Shown one piece after another: positions 1 through 6,695 of a stretch of 23,698 nt of DNA. The notes below the pieces were generated by a model, which did not search any database, had not been told where the DNA came from, and saw only the letters and a list, made by a program, of their open reading frames with translations. How positions within the stretch are numbered: the stretch's first letter is position 1; the number at the start of each line of letters is the position of its first letter. The DNA comes from Vermiculatibacterium agrestimuris (GTDB lineage: Bacteria; Bacillota; Clostridia; Oscillospirales; Oscillospiraceae). The stretch spans positions 1-23,698 of the forward strand of contig NZ_CALPCU010000028.1 in assembly GCF_943193085.1 (NCBI RefSeq), written 5' to 3'. The position numbers and the translations under genes were made by a program.

Positions 1-28
1 GGCCGCGCTCTTGCGCGGCCCGTCTTTT
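1..28 (+). terminator. Terminator of an upstream gene outside the window
   Basis: A perfect 8-bp stem (bases 1-8 with 13-20, arms GGCCGCGC and GCGCGGCC, loop TCTT) is followed by a short T tract at 25-28. It probably ends a plus-strand transcript that begins left of the window. The stem may extend further left, which cannot be seen. Confidence 0.55.
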
Positions 29-62
29 CGTGATATGCTTCATTCCAAAGGAGGCAGATATC

Positions 63-785
63 ATGACAGAGCTGGAGACTTTGCAGAAGTGGCTGGACGA
101 GAGCCGGCGCGGGGTGTTTTTCGGCGGCGCGGGGGTGTCTACAGAGAGCGGCGTACCCGACTTTCGCAGCGTGGACGGTCTCTATAATCAGAGCTACGAC
201 TACCCGCCGGAGACCATCATCAGCCACAGCTTTTTCCTCCGCGATCCGGAGGCGTTTTACCGATTTTACAAGGAAAAGATGCTCTATCTGGACGCCAGGC
301 CCAACACCGCCCATAAAAGGCTTACCCAACTGGAGGCCGCGAACCGGCTGGCGGCGGTGGTCACGCAGAATATCGACGGCCTCCATCAGGCGGCGGGGAG
401 CAAAACGGTCTACGAGCTCCACGGCAGCGTCCACCGCAACTATTGCATGAAGTGCCATAAATCCTTTGACGCCGCCTATGTCAAGCGTGCACAGGGCGTC
501 CCCCGGTGCGATGTCTGCGGCGGTCTGGTAAAGCCCGACGTAGTGCTCTACGAGGAACCCCTGGATGGGGATGTTATGGAAAAGGCGGTCGCGGCCATCG
601 CCGGGGCCGACCTGCTCATCGTGGGCGGCACATCCCTGGCGGTGTACCCGGCGGCGGGCCTTATCAACTACTACCGGGGCCACCGGCTGGTACTCATCAA
701 TAAAACGCCTACGCCCTACGACAGCCGGGCTGACCTGATCCTCACCGGCAAGATCGGTGCGCTTTTGGAACAGATCCGGGTATAA
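63..785 (+). CDS. cobB: Sir2-family NAD-dependent protein deacylase (sirtuin)
   Basis: This 240-residue cytosolic protein should remove acyl groups from lysines while consuming NAD+ and releasing nicotinamide. The NAD-binding signature GAGVSTESGVPDFRS lies at residues 22-36 and TQNIDGLH at 101-108. The catalytic base is H120 in ELHGS. A zinc ribbon is formed by C128, C131, C149 and C152, and GTSLAVYPA follows at 189-197. The length is normal for bacterial single-domain sirtuins. The ATG at 63 is chosen because AAAGGAGG lies at 47-54; an in-frame start at 30 lacks such a site. The gene stands alone between a terminator at 1-28 and a convergent terminator at 791-821. No promoter is evident in the short leader. 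The family assignment is secure; the acyl group preferred is not readable. Confidence 0.96.
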   Translation: MTELETLQKWLDESRRGVFFGGAGVSTESGVPDFRSVDGLYNQSYDYPPETIISHSFFLRDPEAFYRFYKEKMLYLDARPNTAHKRLTQLEAANRLAAVVTQNIDGLHQAAGSKTVYELHGSVHRNYCMKCHKSFDAAYVKRAQGVPRCDVCGGLVKPDVVLYEEPLDGDVMEKAVAAIAGADLLIVGGTSLAVYPAAGLINYYRGHRLVLINKTPTPYDSRADLILTGKIGALLEQIRV

Positions 786-790
786 AAGGA

Positions 791-821
791 ACGCCGGGAG
801 CGGCTGCTCCCGGCGTTTTTT
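791..821. terminator. Convergent terminator between sirtuin and thioesterase genes
   Basis: A perfect 10-bp stem (791-800 with 807-816, arms ACGCCGGGAG and CTCCCGGCGT) is followed by T tract 817-821 on the plus strand. It sits between converging stop codons. The minus-strand side has only a weak T-rich tail, so it is best as terminator of the sirtuin gene. Confidence 0.9.
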
Positions 822-824
822 GTA

Positions 825-1241
825 TCAGTTGAACCTGCCGTCCATCTCAGGGATATGGAAAAAGGTATAATTGCCGCTGGCCAGCAGCTCCTCCTTCTGG
901 TTGGTAACGTCCACATTCACATAGCAGGTGGTCTGGCCCCGGCGGCGCACCGTCCCCTTGGCCCTGACCGTGTCGCCCGGAAGCGCGCTGTGGAGGAAAG
1001 TAAAGCTGCTGGAAAGAGTAACATAGACCCGGCCGTCGGTGTGGGCGGCGGCGCCGCCGGCGCTGTCCGCCAAGGTGAACAGCGCGCCTCCATGGACAAG
1101 GCCCAAGGGATTCAGACTGCCCTCATAGACCTTGAGCTCCATCTGGGCCCAGTCCTCCCCCGCGTCCACAAACTCCATATGATTGATCTGCAGGAAGGGA
1201 TTGTCATGAAAGTGCTGAAGAAGTCCTTCTTTATCTACCAC
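825..1241 (-). CDS. PaaI-type hotdog-fold acyl-CoA thioesterase
   Basis: The product is about 138 residues and matches small single-domain hotdog thioesterases of the PaaI/YdiI type, which hydrolyse acyl- or aryl-CoA esters. The typical active-site segment is present at residues 42-60: SLNPLGLVHGGALFTLADS, with HGG at 50-52 and the acidic residue D59 on the central helix. The proposed start is the GTG at 1239-1241. It lies about 10 bases after AAGGAG on the minus strand and just downstream of a TATAAT box at 1276-1281. The frame stays open further upstream to 1313, but that extension is Arg/Lys-rich and would begin inside the promoter. The natural substrate cannot be deduced; phenylacetyl-CoA and menaquinone-pathway esters are possibilities in this family. 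Confidence 0.88.
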   Translation of the reverse strand: MVDKEGLLQHFHDNPFLQINHMEFVDAGEDWAQMELKVYEGSLNPLGLVHGGALFTLADSAGGAAAHTDGRVYVTLSSSFTFLHSALPGDTVRAKGTVRRRGQTTCYVNVDVTNQKEELLASGNYTFFHIPEMDGRFN

Positions 1242-1275
1242 GATTCTCTTACTCCTTCTTGTATGTATTGTTTTT

Positions 1276-1304
1276 ATTATATCCTTAAATGGCCGGAAGC
1301 GCAA
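1276..1304 (-). promoter_or_regulatory. Promoter of the thioesterase gene
   Basis: On the minus strand a perfect TATAAT (1281 to 1276) is preceded, after 17 bases, by TTGCGC (1304 to 1299). Its -35 hexamer lies two bases from the -35 hexamer of the oppositely directed tRNA-Ser promoter, so the two promoters are back to back. Confidence 0.6.
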
Positions 1305-1306
1305 TA

Positions 1307-1335
1307 TTGACAAGAAAGAAAAAATAGGGTATCCT
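1307..1335 (+). promoter_or_regulatory. Promoter of tRNA-Ser
   Basis: TTGACA at 1307-1312 and TATCCT at 1330-1335 are separated by 17 bases. Transcription would start near 1342, about 18 bases before the mature tRNA. Confidence 0.7.
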
Positions 1336-1359
1336 ACTAAAAGTGTGAAAACACGGCAT

Positions 1360-1448
1360 GGAGCGGTATCGAAGTGGTCATAACGGGACTGACTCGAAAT
1401 CAGTTGACGGGCAACCGTCCGTGGGTTCGAATCCCACCCGCTCCGCCA
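1360..1448 (+). tRNA. tRNA-Ser (anticodon CGA)
   Basis: The acceptor arms GGAGCGG (1360-1366) and CCGCTCC (1438-1444) pair perfectly, followed by discriminator G and an encoded CCA (1446-1448). The anticodon arm ACTGA/TCAGT (1388-1392 with 1400-1404) encloses loop CTCGAAA, giving anticodon CGA at 1395-1397, which reads UCG. A long variable arm of the class II type and a T-arm with GGTTCGAATCC confirm serine. It has its own promoter and terminator, so it is a single-gene transcript. Confidence 0.97.
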
Positions 1449-1486
1449 AAGAGAGGCTAAGATCTTATGATCTTAGCCTCTCTTTC
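1448..1486. terminator. Terminator after tRNA-Ser, convergent with the ZIP gene
   Basis: A perfect stem of about 16-17 bp (1448-1464 with 1469-1485, loop TTAT) begins at the CCA end of the tRNA and ends in CTCTTT, followed by more T-rich sequence. Symmetry suggests it also ends the minus-strand ZIP transcript, which stops at 1517. Confidence 0.9.
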
Positions 1487-1516
1487 TCTATTTTGGGGAG
1501 AGGGAGCAAACCTTCC

Positions 1517-2314
1517 CTACCCCAGCATCACATCCAGAAGCATCATCACCGCAAAGCCGACGACGATGCCCATGGTGGCAAAGTAGGGATGGATCTTTTG
1601 ATTTTGCTGGCACTCCGGGATCAGCTCGTGGACGGCCACCAGGATCATTGCCCCGGCGGCAAAGGCCAGCGCGAAGGGCAAAAAGGCCTCCACATACACC
1701 ACCATAAGCGCCCCGAAAACGCCGGCGATGGGCTCCACCATACCGGAGGCCTGACCGATAAGAAAACTCTTCCCCCGGGAACAGCCCTCCCGCCGCAGAG
1801 GAAGGGACACCGCCGCACCCTCCGGGAAATTTTGAAGACCGATGCCCACGGCGATGGTCACCGCCCCCATGAGGGCCTCCGGGTTCCCGCCGTTGTGGAG
1901 GGCGCCGAAGGCCACGCCTACCGCCATCCCCTCCGGGATATTGTGGAGGGTGATGGACAGTACCAGCATCATGATGCGGTTAAACCGTCCCCCCTCCTCC
2001 GGAACGCTGTCCGCCTTGCGGCGGGCATAGCTCACCAGCTTATCTGACACCCACATGAACACTGCTCCGCACAGGAACCCACAAGTCACCACCAGCCAGG
2101 CCGGCACATTTAAGTAAGCCTCCGCCCGTTCTATAGCGGGCTGGAGCAGCGACCAAAAGCTGGCGGCGATCATCACTCCCGCGGCGAAACCCAGCATAAG
2201 GTTCATTGCTTTTTGGTTGGTATGTTTGAACAATATGACCGTTCCAGCGCCTAACGCCGTAACGAACCAAGTCCCCAATGTAGCAATGAGGGCCATAATG
2301 ACAACATTATTCAC
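1517..2314 (-). CDS. ZIP-family divalent metal (zinc/iron) transporter
   Basis: This 265-residue membrane protein has about eight hydrophobic segments and belongs to the ZIP family (ZupT/GufA-like), which brings Zn2+ or other divalent metals into the cytoplasm. The two metal-binding helices carry HNIPEG at residues 124-129 and QNFPEG at 161-166, the hallmark bimetal-site motifs. A further HELIPE lies at 229-234. The cytosolic loop between helices 3 and 4 is short and lacks a His-rich segment. The start is GTG at 2312-2314, preceded by GAGGTGA on the minus strand about six bases away. No Zur/Fur-like box was recognised upstream, and no clear promoter was found. The metal transported is uncertain. 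Confidence 0.93.
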   Translation of the reverse strand: MNNVVIMALIATLGTWFVTALGAGTVILFKHTNQKAMNLMLGFAAGVMIAASFWSLLQPAIERAEAYLNVPAWLVVTCGFLCGAVFMWVSDKLVSYARRKADSVPEEGGRFNRIMMLVLSITLHNIPEGMAVGVAFGALHNGGNPEALMGAVTIAVGIGLQNFPEGAAVSLPLRREGCSRGKSFLIGQASGMVEPIAGVFGALMVVYVEAFLPFALAFAAGAMILVAVHELIPECQQNQKIHPYFATMGIVVGFAVMMLLDVMLG

Positions 2315-2388
2315 GGAATCACCTCACCCTAATCTATGACGGGAGACAGGGGCGGGTGACGGTGCCCAGCGTACGCCGGACAGCGCGC

Positions 2389-2421
2389 AAAAAGACCCAG
2401 GGCCAAGCCCTGGGTCTTTTT
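2389..2421 (-). terminator. Terminator of the FMN/FAD reductase gene
   Basis: A perfect 15-bp stem (2389-2403 with 2407-2421, loop CAA) lies just after the reductase stop codon. On the minus strand it ends in five T residues. Confidence 0.93.
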
Positions 2422-2438
2422 CGTTCCATAGGATCCTC

Positions 2439-4313
2439 TTACTTGGCGTAAGCGGCGGCCTGTTCACCGGCGATCTTGCCGAAAACGGTGAAGTCGGCCA
2501 CAGCGTTGCCGCCCAGACGGTTGGCGCCGTGGACGCCGCCGGTGACCTCGCCGGCGGCGAAGAGGCCGGGGATCACATTGCCGTCAGTGCCCAGGACTTC
2601 CGTGGAGGTGTTGATCTTCACACCGCCCATGGTGTGGTGGACGCCGGGGGCGATCTGGATGGCGTAGAAGGGCGCGCTGTCCAGGGGATTGGCGAAGCTG
2701 GTGCGGCCGAACTCCTCGTCCTTGCCGGCCGCCACGCAGGCGTTCCACTTCTCCATGGTCTCGGGAAGCACATCCTCGGGCACGCCCATGGCCTTGGCCA
2801 GGTCGGCGTAGGTGTCGCCCTGAACGGTGAAGCCCTTCTTGATGTAGCCGGCGATGACGCTGGAGGCGTCCACCATCTTCTGATCCACCACCAGCCAGGC
2901 GTTGCCGCCCGTCTGAGCCAGCTCAGCGGCGGAGACGGCATCACGGGTGCCCACCTCGTCGCAGAAGCGCAGGCCCTCGGCATTGACCAGAATGGCGCCG
3001 TCGCCGCGCAGACCCTCGGTGATCAGAGCGGAGGTGTTCTGCTCCACAGTGGGATGGATCTGGATCTGATCCATGTCCACAGTGGCAGCTCCCACGGCCT
3101 CGGCCATCTTGATGCCGTCGCCGGTGCAGCCGGGCGCGTTGGTGGTGACAAAGCCGTCCAGCTCAGGCTTGAGCTCGGCCACCATCTTCAGGTTGGCGCC
3201 GAAGCCGCCGCAGGCCAGGACGACGCTCTTGGCGTTGACGGTATAGCCCTCGGCCTTCACGCCCACGGCCTTGCCGCCGTCCATGAGGATCTCGGTCACA
3301 GGGGCGTTGAAGATGATCTCCACGCCGTTGTCGGCGCAGGCCTTCTCCAGAATGGGAACGATGTAACCGCCGACAGAGACGGTCTTGCCCTCGGCGTCCA
3401 CGGGGCGGTGGATCCGCTTGACGGACGCGCCGCCGAAGGAGCCCACATTGTGCAGCTCGGCGCCGATACCGTCCAGCCAGTCGATGGCGGCGGCAGAATT
3501 ATTGGCCAGGGCGCTGACAAGCTCCTTGTCATTGATCCCCTTGCCGCCCACCATGGTGTCCAGAATGAACAGGTTCACGCTGTCGAAGTAGCCGTTGGAG
3601 CCGGCGGCCTTCCAGTCGTCATACTCCTTCTGGACAGTCGCCACCAGGTCACTGAGCTCGGGGTAGGTCTCGGCGGCAGAGCCGAGGGTCTTCTCCACAC
3701 CGGCGTTCTCGGTGAACTCGTTGGTGTCCTGCCACTCGGTCTTGGCGGCGTTCATGCCGCCGGTGGCTTTGACGGAGTTGCCGCCCACCATGGCGGTCTT
3801 CTCCAGGATGACGACCTTCTTGCCGGCCTGGGCGGCGGCAATGGCGGCGGTCATGCCGGCGCCGCCGGCGCCCACGACCACCACGTCCACATCCATAGTC
3901 TGCTCCTCGCCGTTGCCGCCTTCAACTTTGGAGTTAAAGTTGGCCACATCGGCCCCGGCCGCCGTCAGAGCGGCCTCCACGGCGCCCAGGAAGCCGTCGG
4001 AAGCCAGGGTGGCGCCGCTGATGGCGTCCAGGTTGATGGTCTGGTCGTTCAGAATGGAAGTCGTCAGCAGCTCAATGGCCTTGCCGCCGATCTCCGGGGT
4101 CTCATTGCTCTCGGTCACGTCGATCTTCTCGATCTTGCTCTTGTCCGCGGACAGAGTGACCTCCACCTTGATAGCGCCGCCGTAGCCGCTGCCCTCGCCA
4201 ACGCCGGTGACGGCGTCCGCAGGCGCGGGGCTTTCCTTGCCCTCGTTGCTGCACGCAGCCAAGCCACAGATCATGGCCGCGGCCAGCAGCAGAGCGCCTA
4301 GTCTCTTCTTCAT
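2439..4313 (-). CDS. Extracytoplasmic lipoprotein flavoenzyme: FMN-binding domain fused to fumarate-reductase-like FAD domain
   Basis: This 624-residue protein starts with a lipoprotein signal (lipobox LAAC, C21), so it should sit on the outer face of the membrane. Residues about 45-120 form an FMN_bind domain whose DAISGAT motif (96-102) predicts covalent FMN on T102. Residues about 140-620 form the flavocytochrome c/fumarate reductase FAD domain: dinucleotide fold GAGGAG (148-153), VLACGGFGAN (365-374), IQIHPT with H420, TEGLRG (432-437), TRD with R457, GVHHTMGG with H559/H560, and HGANRLGG with R599. These match the catalytic His/Arg set of Shewanella Fcc3 as I recall it. There is no haem motif. 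The ATG at 4313 is chosen because AAGGAG precedes it and the signal peptide begins there; a longer frame to 4400 overlaps the promoter. Fumarate or a similar enoate is the likely acceptor substrate. The adjacent apbE supplies the flavinylase. Confidence 0.93.
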   Translation of the reverse strand: MKKRLGALLLAAAMICGLAACSNEGKESPAPADAVTGVGEGSGYGGAIKVEVTLSADKSKIEKIDVTESNETPEIGGKAIELLTTSILNDQTINLDAISGATLASDGFLGAVEAALTAAGADVANFNSKVEGGNGEEQTMDVDVVVVGAGGAGMTAAIAAAQAGKKVVILEKTAMVGGNSVKATGGMNAAKTEWQDTNEFTENAGVEKTLGSAAETYPELSDLVATVQKEYDDWKAAGSNGYFDSVNLFILDTMVGGKGINDKELVSALANNSAAAIDWLDGIGAELHNVGSFGGASVKRIHRPVDAEGKTVSVGGYIVPILEKACADNGVEIIFNAPVTEILMDGGKAVGVKAEGYTVNAKSVVLACGGFGANLKMVAELKPELDGFVTTNAPGCTGDGIKMAEAVGAATVDMDQIQIHPTVEQNTSALITEGLRGDGAILVNAEGLRFCDEVGTRDAVSAAELAQTGGNAWLVVDQKMVDASSVIAGYIKKGFTVQGDTYADLAKAMGVPEDVLPETMEKWNACVAAGKDEEFGRTSFANPLDSAPFYAIQIAPGVHHTMGGVKINTSTEVLGTDGNVIPGLFAAGEVTGGVHGANRLGGNAVADFTVFGKIAGEQAAAYAK

Positions 4314-4371
4314 ATTGTTCCTCTCCTTAAGTTTTGATTTGTATTGGGATTTTTCTCCCGAACAATGTGGT

Positions 4372-4400
4372 ATTATAGCACCATGTTTTGGAATACGCAA
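4372..4400 (-). promoter_or_regulatory. Promoter of the FMN/FAD reductase gene
   Basis: On the minus strand a perfect TATAAT (4377 to 4372) carries the extended TG element. It is preceded, 17 bases away, by TTGCGT (4400 to 4395). This gives the reductase its own transcript, separate from the eetA-eetB-apbE unit that ends at the 4440-4480 hairpin. Confidence 0.68.
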
Positions 4401-4439
4401 TAAAATTTGATAAAAAATTCACATTTTTCTGGCCATGTC

Positions 4440-4480
4440 AAAAAGGACCTCCCCTGCCGCAGGCAGAGAAGACCCTTTTT
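4440..4480 (-). terminator. Terminator of the eetA-eetB-apbE unit
   Basis: A 19-bp stem including four G-T wobbles as read on the minus strand (4440-4458 with 4462-4480, loop of three bases) follows the apbE stop. On the minus strand it ends in five T residues. Confidence 0.85.
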
Positions 4481-4492
4481 CCCATTATTCCA

Positions 4493-5509
4493 TTATGTCG
4501 GCTGGAACCGCCCCTCCAGCCCGGAAGTCCAGGTCACCTCGTCCTCCCGTGTGACAAAGATGGCCTCGATCCCATCCAGGCTCTCAATGAAAGCAGTTCC
4601 CTTTTCCAAGCCCATGGCAAACACCGCGGTAGATAGCGTATCGGCGTCAAAGGCATCCGGGGCAATGATGGAAACGCCGGCCAGCTCATTCTGCACCGGC
4701 CAGCCGGTGGCGGTATCCAGAATATGGTGATAGCGCACTCCGTCCAGATCAAAGCCCCGCTCATAGATGCCGCTGGTGACCACAGCCTGATCCCTTACGG
4801 GCACAGCGCCCACCACGGCCTGCTGCTGAAGGCCCCGGGGATCCTGTATGCCAATATTCCAGTCGGTGCCATCGGGCTTACCGCCGATGGCCAGTACATT
4901 CCCGCCAAAGTTCAGAAAACCGCTCTCCACGCCCCGCTGCCGCATAAAATCGGCAATGCGGTCGGTGATATAGCCCTTGGCAATGGCCCCCAGGTCGATG
5001 GTGACGCCGGCGGGAAGCAGGACTCCCTCCTCGTCCATGTCGATCTGGGCCCAACCCACTTTCTCGGCGGCCTGGGCCAAGGCGGTCTCGTCAGGAAGGC
5101 GCCCCATCCCCTCCCCTGTGAAATCCCACAGGTCTACGCAGGCGCCGATGGTAATGTCAAAAGCTCCTTCAGAAAGGGCGGAGTACTCCAGCGCCTTTTC
5201 CAGGATCTCCCGGGTCTCGGGACTGACCTGGATCCGCTTTCCTCCCGCGTGGTTCAGATTCCAGACGTCAGAGCCCTCCACTGTCTTGCTCAGCAAGTCC
5301 TCATACCGCTGACATTCCGCCTGGGCGTCGGAGAGAAGCGTCTCGTCATCGGTGTAGATGTTCATGGTCACCACAGTGTCGAAGAAAAACGCCACCTGGC
5401 TTTTGGGCTCGGCCGGCGCAGTGGTGACGCGCGGAGCCACGGCAGGACCGCCGCCGCAGCCGGTCAGCGCCAGGGCCAGGGCCAATCCCCATATCAGCTT
5501 TTTTCTCAT
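4493..5509 (-). CDS. apbE: FAD:protein FMN transferase (ApbE), lipoprotein
   Basis: This enzyme (338 residues) uses FAD and Mg2+ to attach FMN covalently to Ser/Thr in FMN-binding domains. A lipoprotein signal with lipobox LTGC (C18) places it outside the membrane, where its targets are. Family motifs are present in order: FFFDTVVTM at 41-49, FDITIG near 117-122, DLGAIAKGY at 172-180, NFGGN at 200-204, HHILDTATG at 261-269, and the metal-binding D290 before LST. The start ATG overlaps the eetB-like stop codon by four bases (ATGA), implying translational coupling. Likely substrates in this window are the neighbouring reductase (T102), RnfG (T172) and RnfD (T167). The assignment is secure; the substrate list is inference from motifs and location. 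Confidence 0.96.
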   Translation of the reverse strand: MRKKLIWGLALALALTGCGGGPAVAPRVTTAPAEPKSQVAFFFDTVVTMNIYTDDETLLSDAQAECQRYEDLLSKTVEGSDVWNLNHAGGKRIQVSPETREILEKALEYSALSEGAFDITIGACVDLWDFTGEGMGRLPDETALAQAAEKVGWAQIDMDEEGVLLPAGVTIDLGAIAKGYITDRIADFMRQRGVESGFLNFGGNVLAIGGKPDGTDWNIGIQDPRGLQQQAVVGAVPVRDQAVVTSGIYERGFDLDGVRYHHILDTATGWPVQNELAGVSIIAPDAFDADTLSTAVFAMGLEKGTAFIESLDGIEAIFVTREDEVTWTSGLEGRFQPT

Positions 5510-6045
5510 CCCTGTCCCTCCGCGCCGGGAAGCCGCAGCACCCGCACGATCTGCCGCCCGGCAATACCGGTGATGATGCCGGTGACTACGGCCGAGATCA
5601 TCAGGGGAAAGACATAGAACAACAGCCCCGGCGTCTCCATAATGAGCGCGGCCACCAGGATCTGGCCCACGTTGTGGAATATCGCGCCTACCACCGACAC
5701 GCCCACGATGGAGACGCTGTCCCGGCCCAGCTTTTTCACCAAAAGCATCATAACAAGGCTCAGAACGCCGCCACCCATACTATAAAAGAACGCCGCCGCC
5801 AGATTGCCCGACATAAAGCCGGTAAGCACCACCTTCATCAGCATCAGAAGCACCGCATACCTTGCCCCCAACAGATAGATGGCGTAGAGCAGCACTGTGT
5901 TGGCCAGTCCCAGCTTGATCCCCGGAGGCAGCGCCATCACAGCGGCGAGGAGGTTTTCCATATAGCCAAGCACCACCGCCGCCGCCGAGAGCAGGGCCAA
6001 ACGGGTCAGCCGCTGGGTGGTGAACCGAGAAGAGGTTCGCTCCAT
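5506..6045 (-). CDS. EetB-like integral membrane protein (Gx transporter / Hpre_diP_synt_I family)
   Basis: A 179-residue, very hydrophobic protein with about five membrane segments. The segment PGIKLGLAN at residues 41-49 is typical of the family annotated as 'heptaprenyl diphosphate synthase component I' or 'Gx transporter'. That older enzyme name is misleading, because no prenyl synthase aspartate-rich motif is present. From memory, the Listeria extracellular electron transfer locus has a protein of this family (EetB) next to a NusG domain II protein (EetA), which is exactly the arrangement here. It starts one base after the eetA-like stop and overlaps apbE by four bases. Its molecular job is unsettled; a membrane conduit that moves electrons or a flavin/quinone-related cofactor outward is the usual proposal. 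Confidence 0.88.
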   Translation of the reverse strand: MERTSSRFTTQRLTRLALLSAAAVVLGYMENLLAAVMALPPGIKLGLANTVLLYAIYLLGARYAVLLMLMKVVLTGFMSGNLAAAFFYSMGGGVLSLVMMLLVKKLGRDSVSIVGVSVVGAIFHNVGQILVAALIMETPGLLFYVFPLMISAVVTGIITGIAGRQIVRVLRLPGAEGQG

Positions 6046-6046
6046 A

Positions 6047-6442
6047 TTACTCCCCGCCCTCCAATACCAGCTCCACCGTCACCTGGTTGGGCAGACAGAC
6101 GATCCATTGCCGCAGGCCGCGCCGCTCATAATTCTCCATGGACATCTCCCCCTGGTAGACGCACTGCTTGTCCGGGCAGGTGGAGTCCATCATCCGGATG
6201 GCGCCGTCCTTGACCTCGATGTGGTTGACCACGCCGCTGCCCTGGTCGACCTCGATGACCTGATCCTCGTTCAGGGCCACCTCCTGATAAAGGTCGGCGC
6301 CCACATAGATCCGGGCATGTTCCACCACCGCGTTCCGACCGCTCAGCCAAACTGCCAGCATGCCGGCAGCGGCGATCAAAAGGGCCGCCAGAATGATCAG
6401 CACATCCTTCTTTTTCATCAGGCCAGTCTCATTTTCAGCCAT
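6047..6442 (-). CDS. EetA-like membrane-anchored NusG domain II protein
   Basis: This 131-residue protein has one N-terminal membrane helix (about residues 13-33) and an extracytoplasmic NusG-II beta domain. The signature is STCPDKQCVYQG at 87-98 with C89 and C94, followed by WIVCLPN with C116. It is not the transcription factor NusG; only the small beta domain is shared. Proteins of this type accompany Gx-family membrane proteins and ApbE in flavin-based electron transfer loci (EetA in Listeria, from memory). The ATG at 6442 follows AAAGGAA on the minus strand. It is the first gene of a three-gene unit. No independent promoter is clear in the 48 bases after the tRNA-Leu terminator, so read-through from the tRNA promoter is possible. 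Confidence 0.88.
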   Translation of the reverse strand: MAENETGLMKKKDVLIILAALLIAAAGMLAVWLSGRNAVVEHARIYVGADLYQEVALNEDQVIEVDQGSGVVNHIEVKDGAIRMMDSTCPDKQCVYQGEMSMENYERRGLRQWIVCLPNQVTVELVLEGGE

Positions 6443-6490
6443 GCTTTTGTTTCCTTTCCGTAAGTAGACGCTCCGCCGGTCTGCATCTGG

Positions 6491-6518
6491 AAGAAAAGGG
6501 CCGCCTATAGGCGGCCCT
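6491..6518 (-). terminator. Terminator of tRNA-Leu
   Basis: A perfect 9-bp stem (6497-6505 with 6510-6518, loop TATA) is followed on the minus strand by TTTCTT. It lies directly after the tRNA 3' end and before the eetA-like gene. Confidence 0.85.
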
Positions 6519-6524
6519 CCCTTT

Positions 6525-6612
6525 TGGTGCCGGTGGTGGGACTCGAACCCACACGGGGGATTAGCCCAACGGATTTTGAGTCCGTCACGTCTACCAATTC
6601 CATCACACCGGC
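6525..6612 (-). tRNA. tRNA-Leu (anticodon CAA)
   Basis: On the minus strand the acceptor arm GCCGGTG pairs with CACCGGC, followed by discriminator A and encoded CCA (6527 to 6525). The anticodon loop CTCAAAA is held by ACGGA/TCCGT and gives anticodon CAA (6578 to 6576), which reads UUG. The long variable arm is of class II type and fits leucine. It has its own promoter at 6634-6662 and terminator at 6491-6518. Confidence 0.97.
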
Positions 6613-6633
6613 ATATTTTCTGTTCGGCTTTTT

Positions 6634-6662
6634 ATTATACAGACTTTTTCCCTGAAGTGCAA
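6634..6662 (-). promoter_or_regulatory. Promoter of tRNA-Leu
   Basis: On the minus strand TTGCAC (6662 to 6657) and a perfect TATAAT (6639 to 6634) are separated by 17 bases, about 20 bases upstream of the mature tRNA. Confidence 0.78.
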
Positions 6663-6695
6663 GAGATTTTTTTCGCGCCGGCTCTCCACAACCTC

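Noticed and set aside
1360..1490. Integration site of a mobile element at tRNA-Ser
   Set aside because: No integrase and no repeated tRNA 3' end was seen; a terminator and a housekeeping-type transporter follow directly.
2529..4301. Long plus-strand open frame opposite the FMN/FAD reductase
   Set aside because: Low-complexity His/Gly/Ala/Val-rich translation with no ribosome binding site; it mirrors the codon bias of the clear lipoprotein flavoenzyme on the other strand.
5506..6045. Heptaprenyl diphosphate synthase subunit
   Set aside because: The protein is almost entirely membrane helices and lacks prenyl synthase motifs; the family name is historical.
6047..6442. Transcription factor NusG
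   Set aside because: Only the small NusG domain II-type fold with a membrane helix is present; the NGN and KOW domains are missing.
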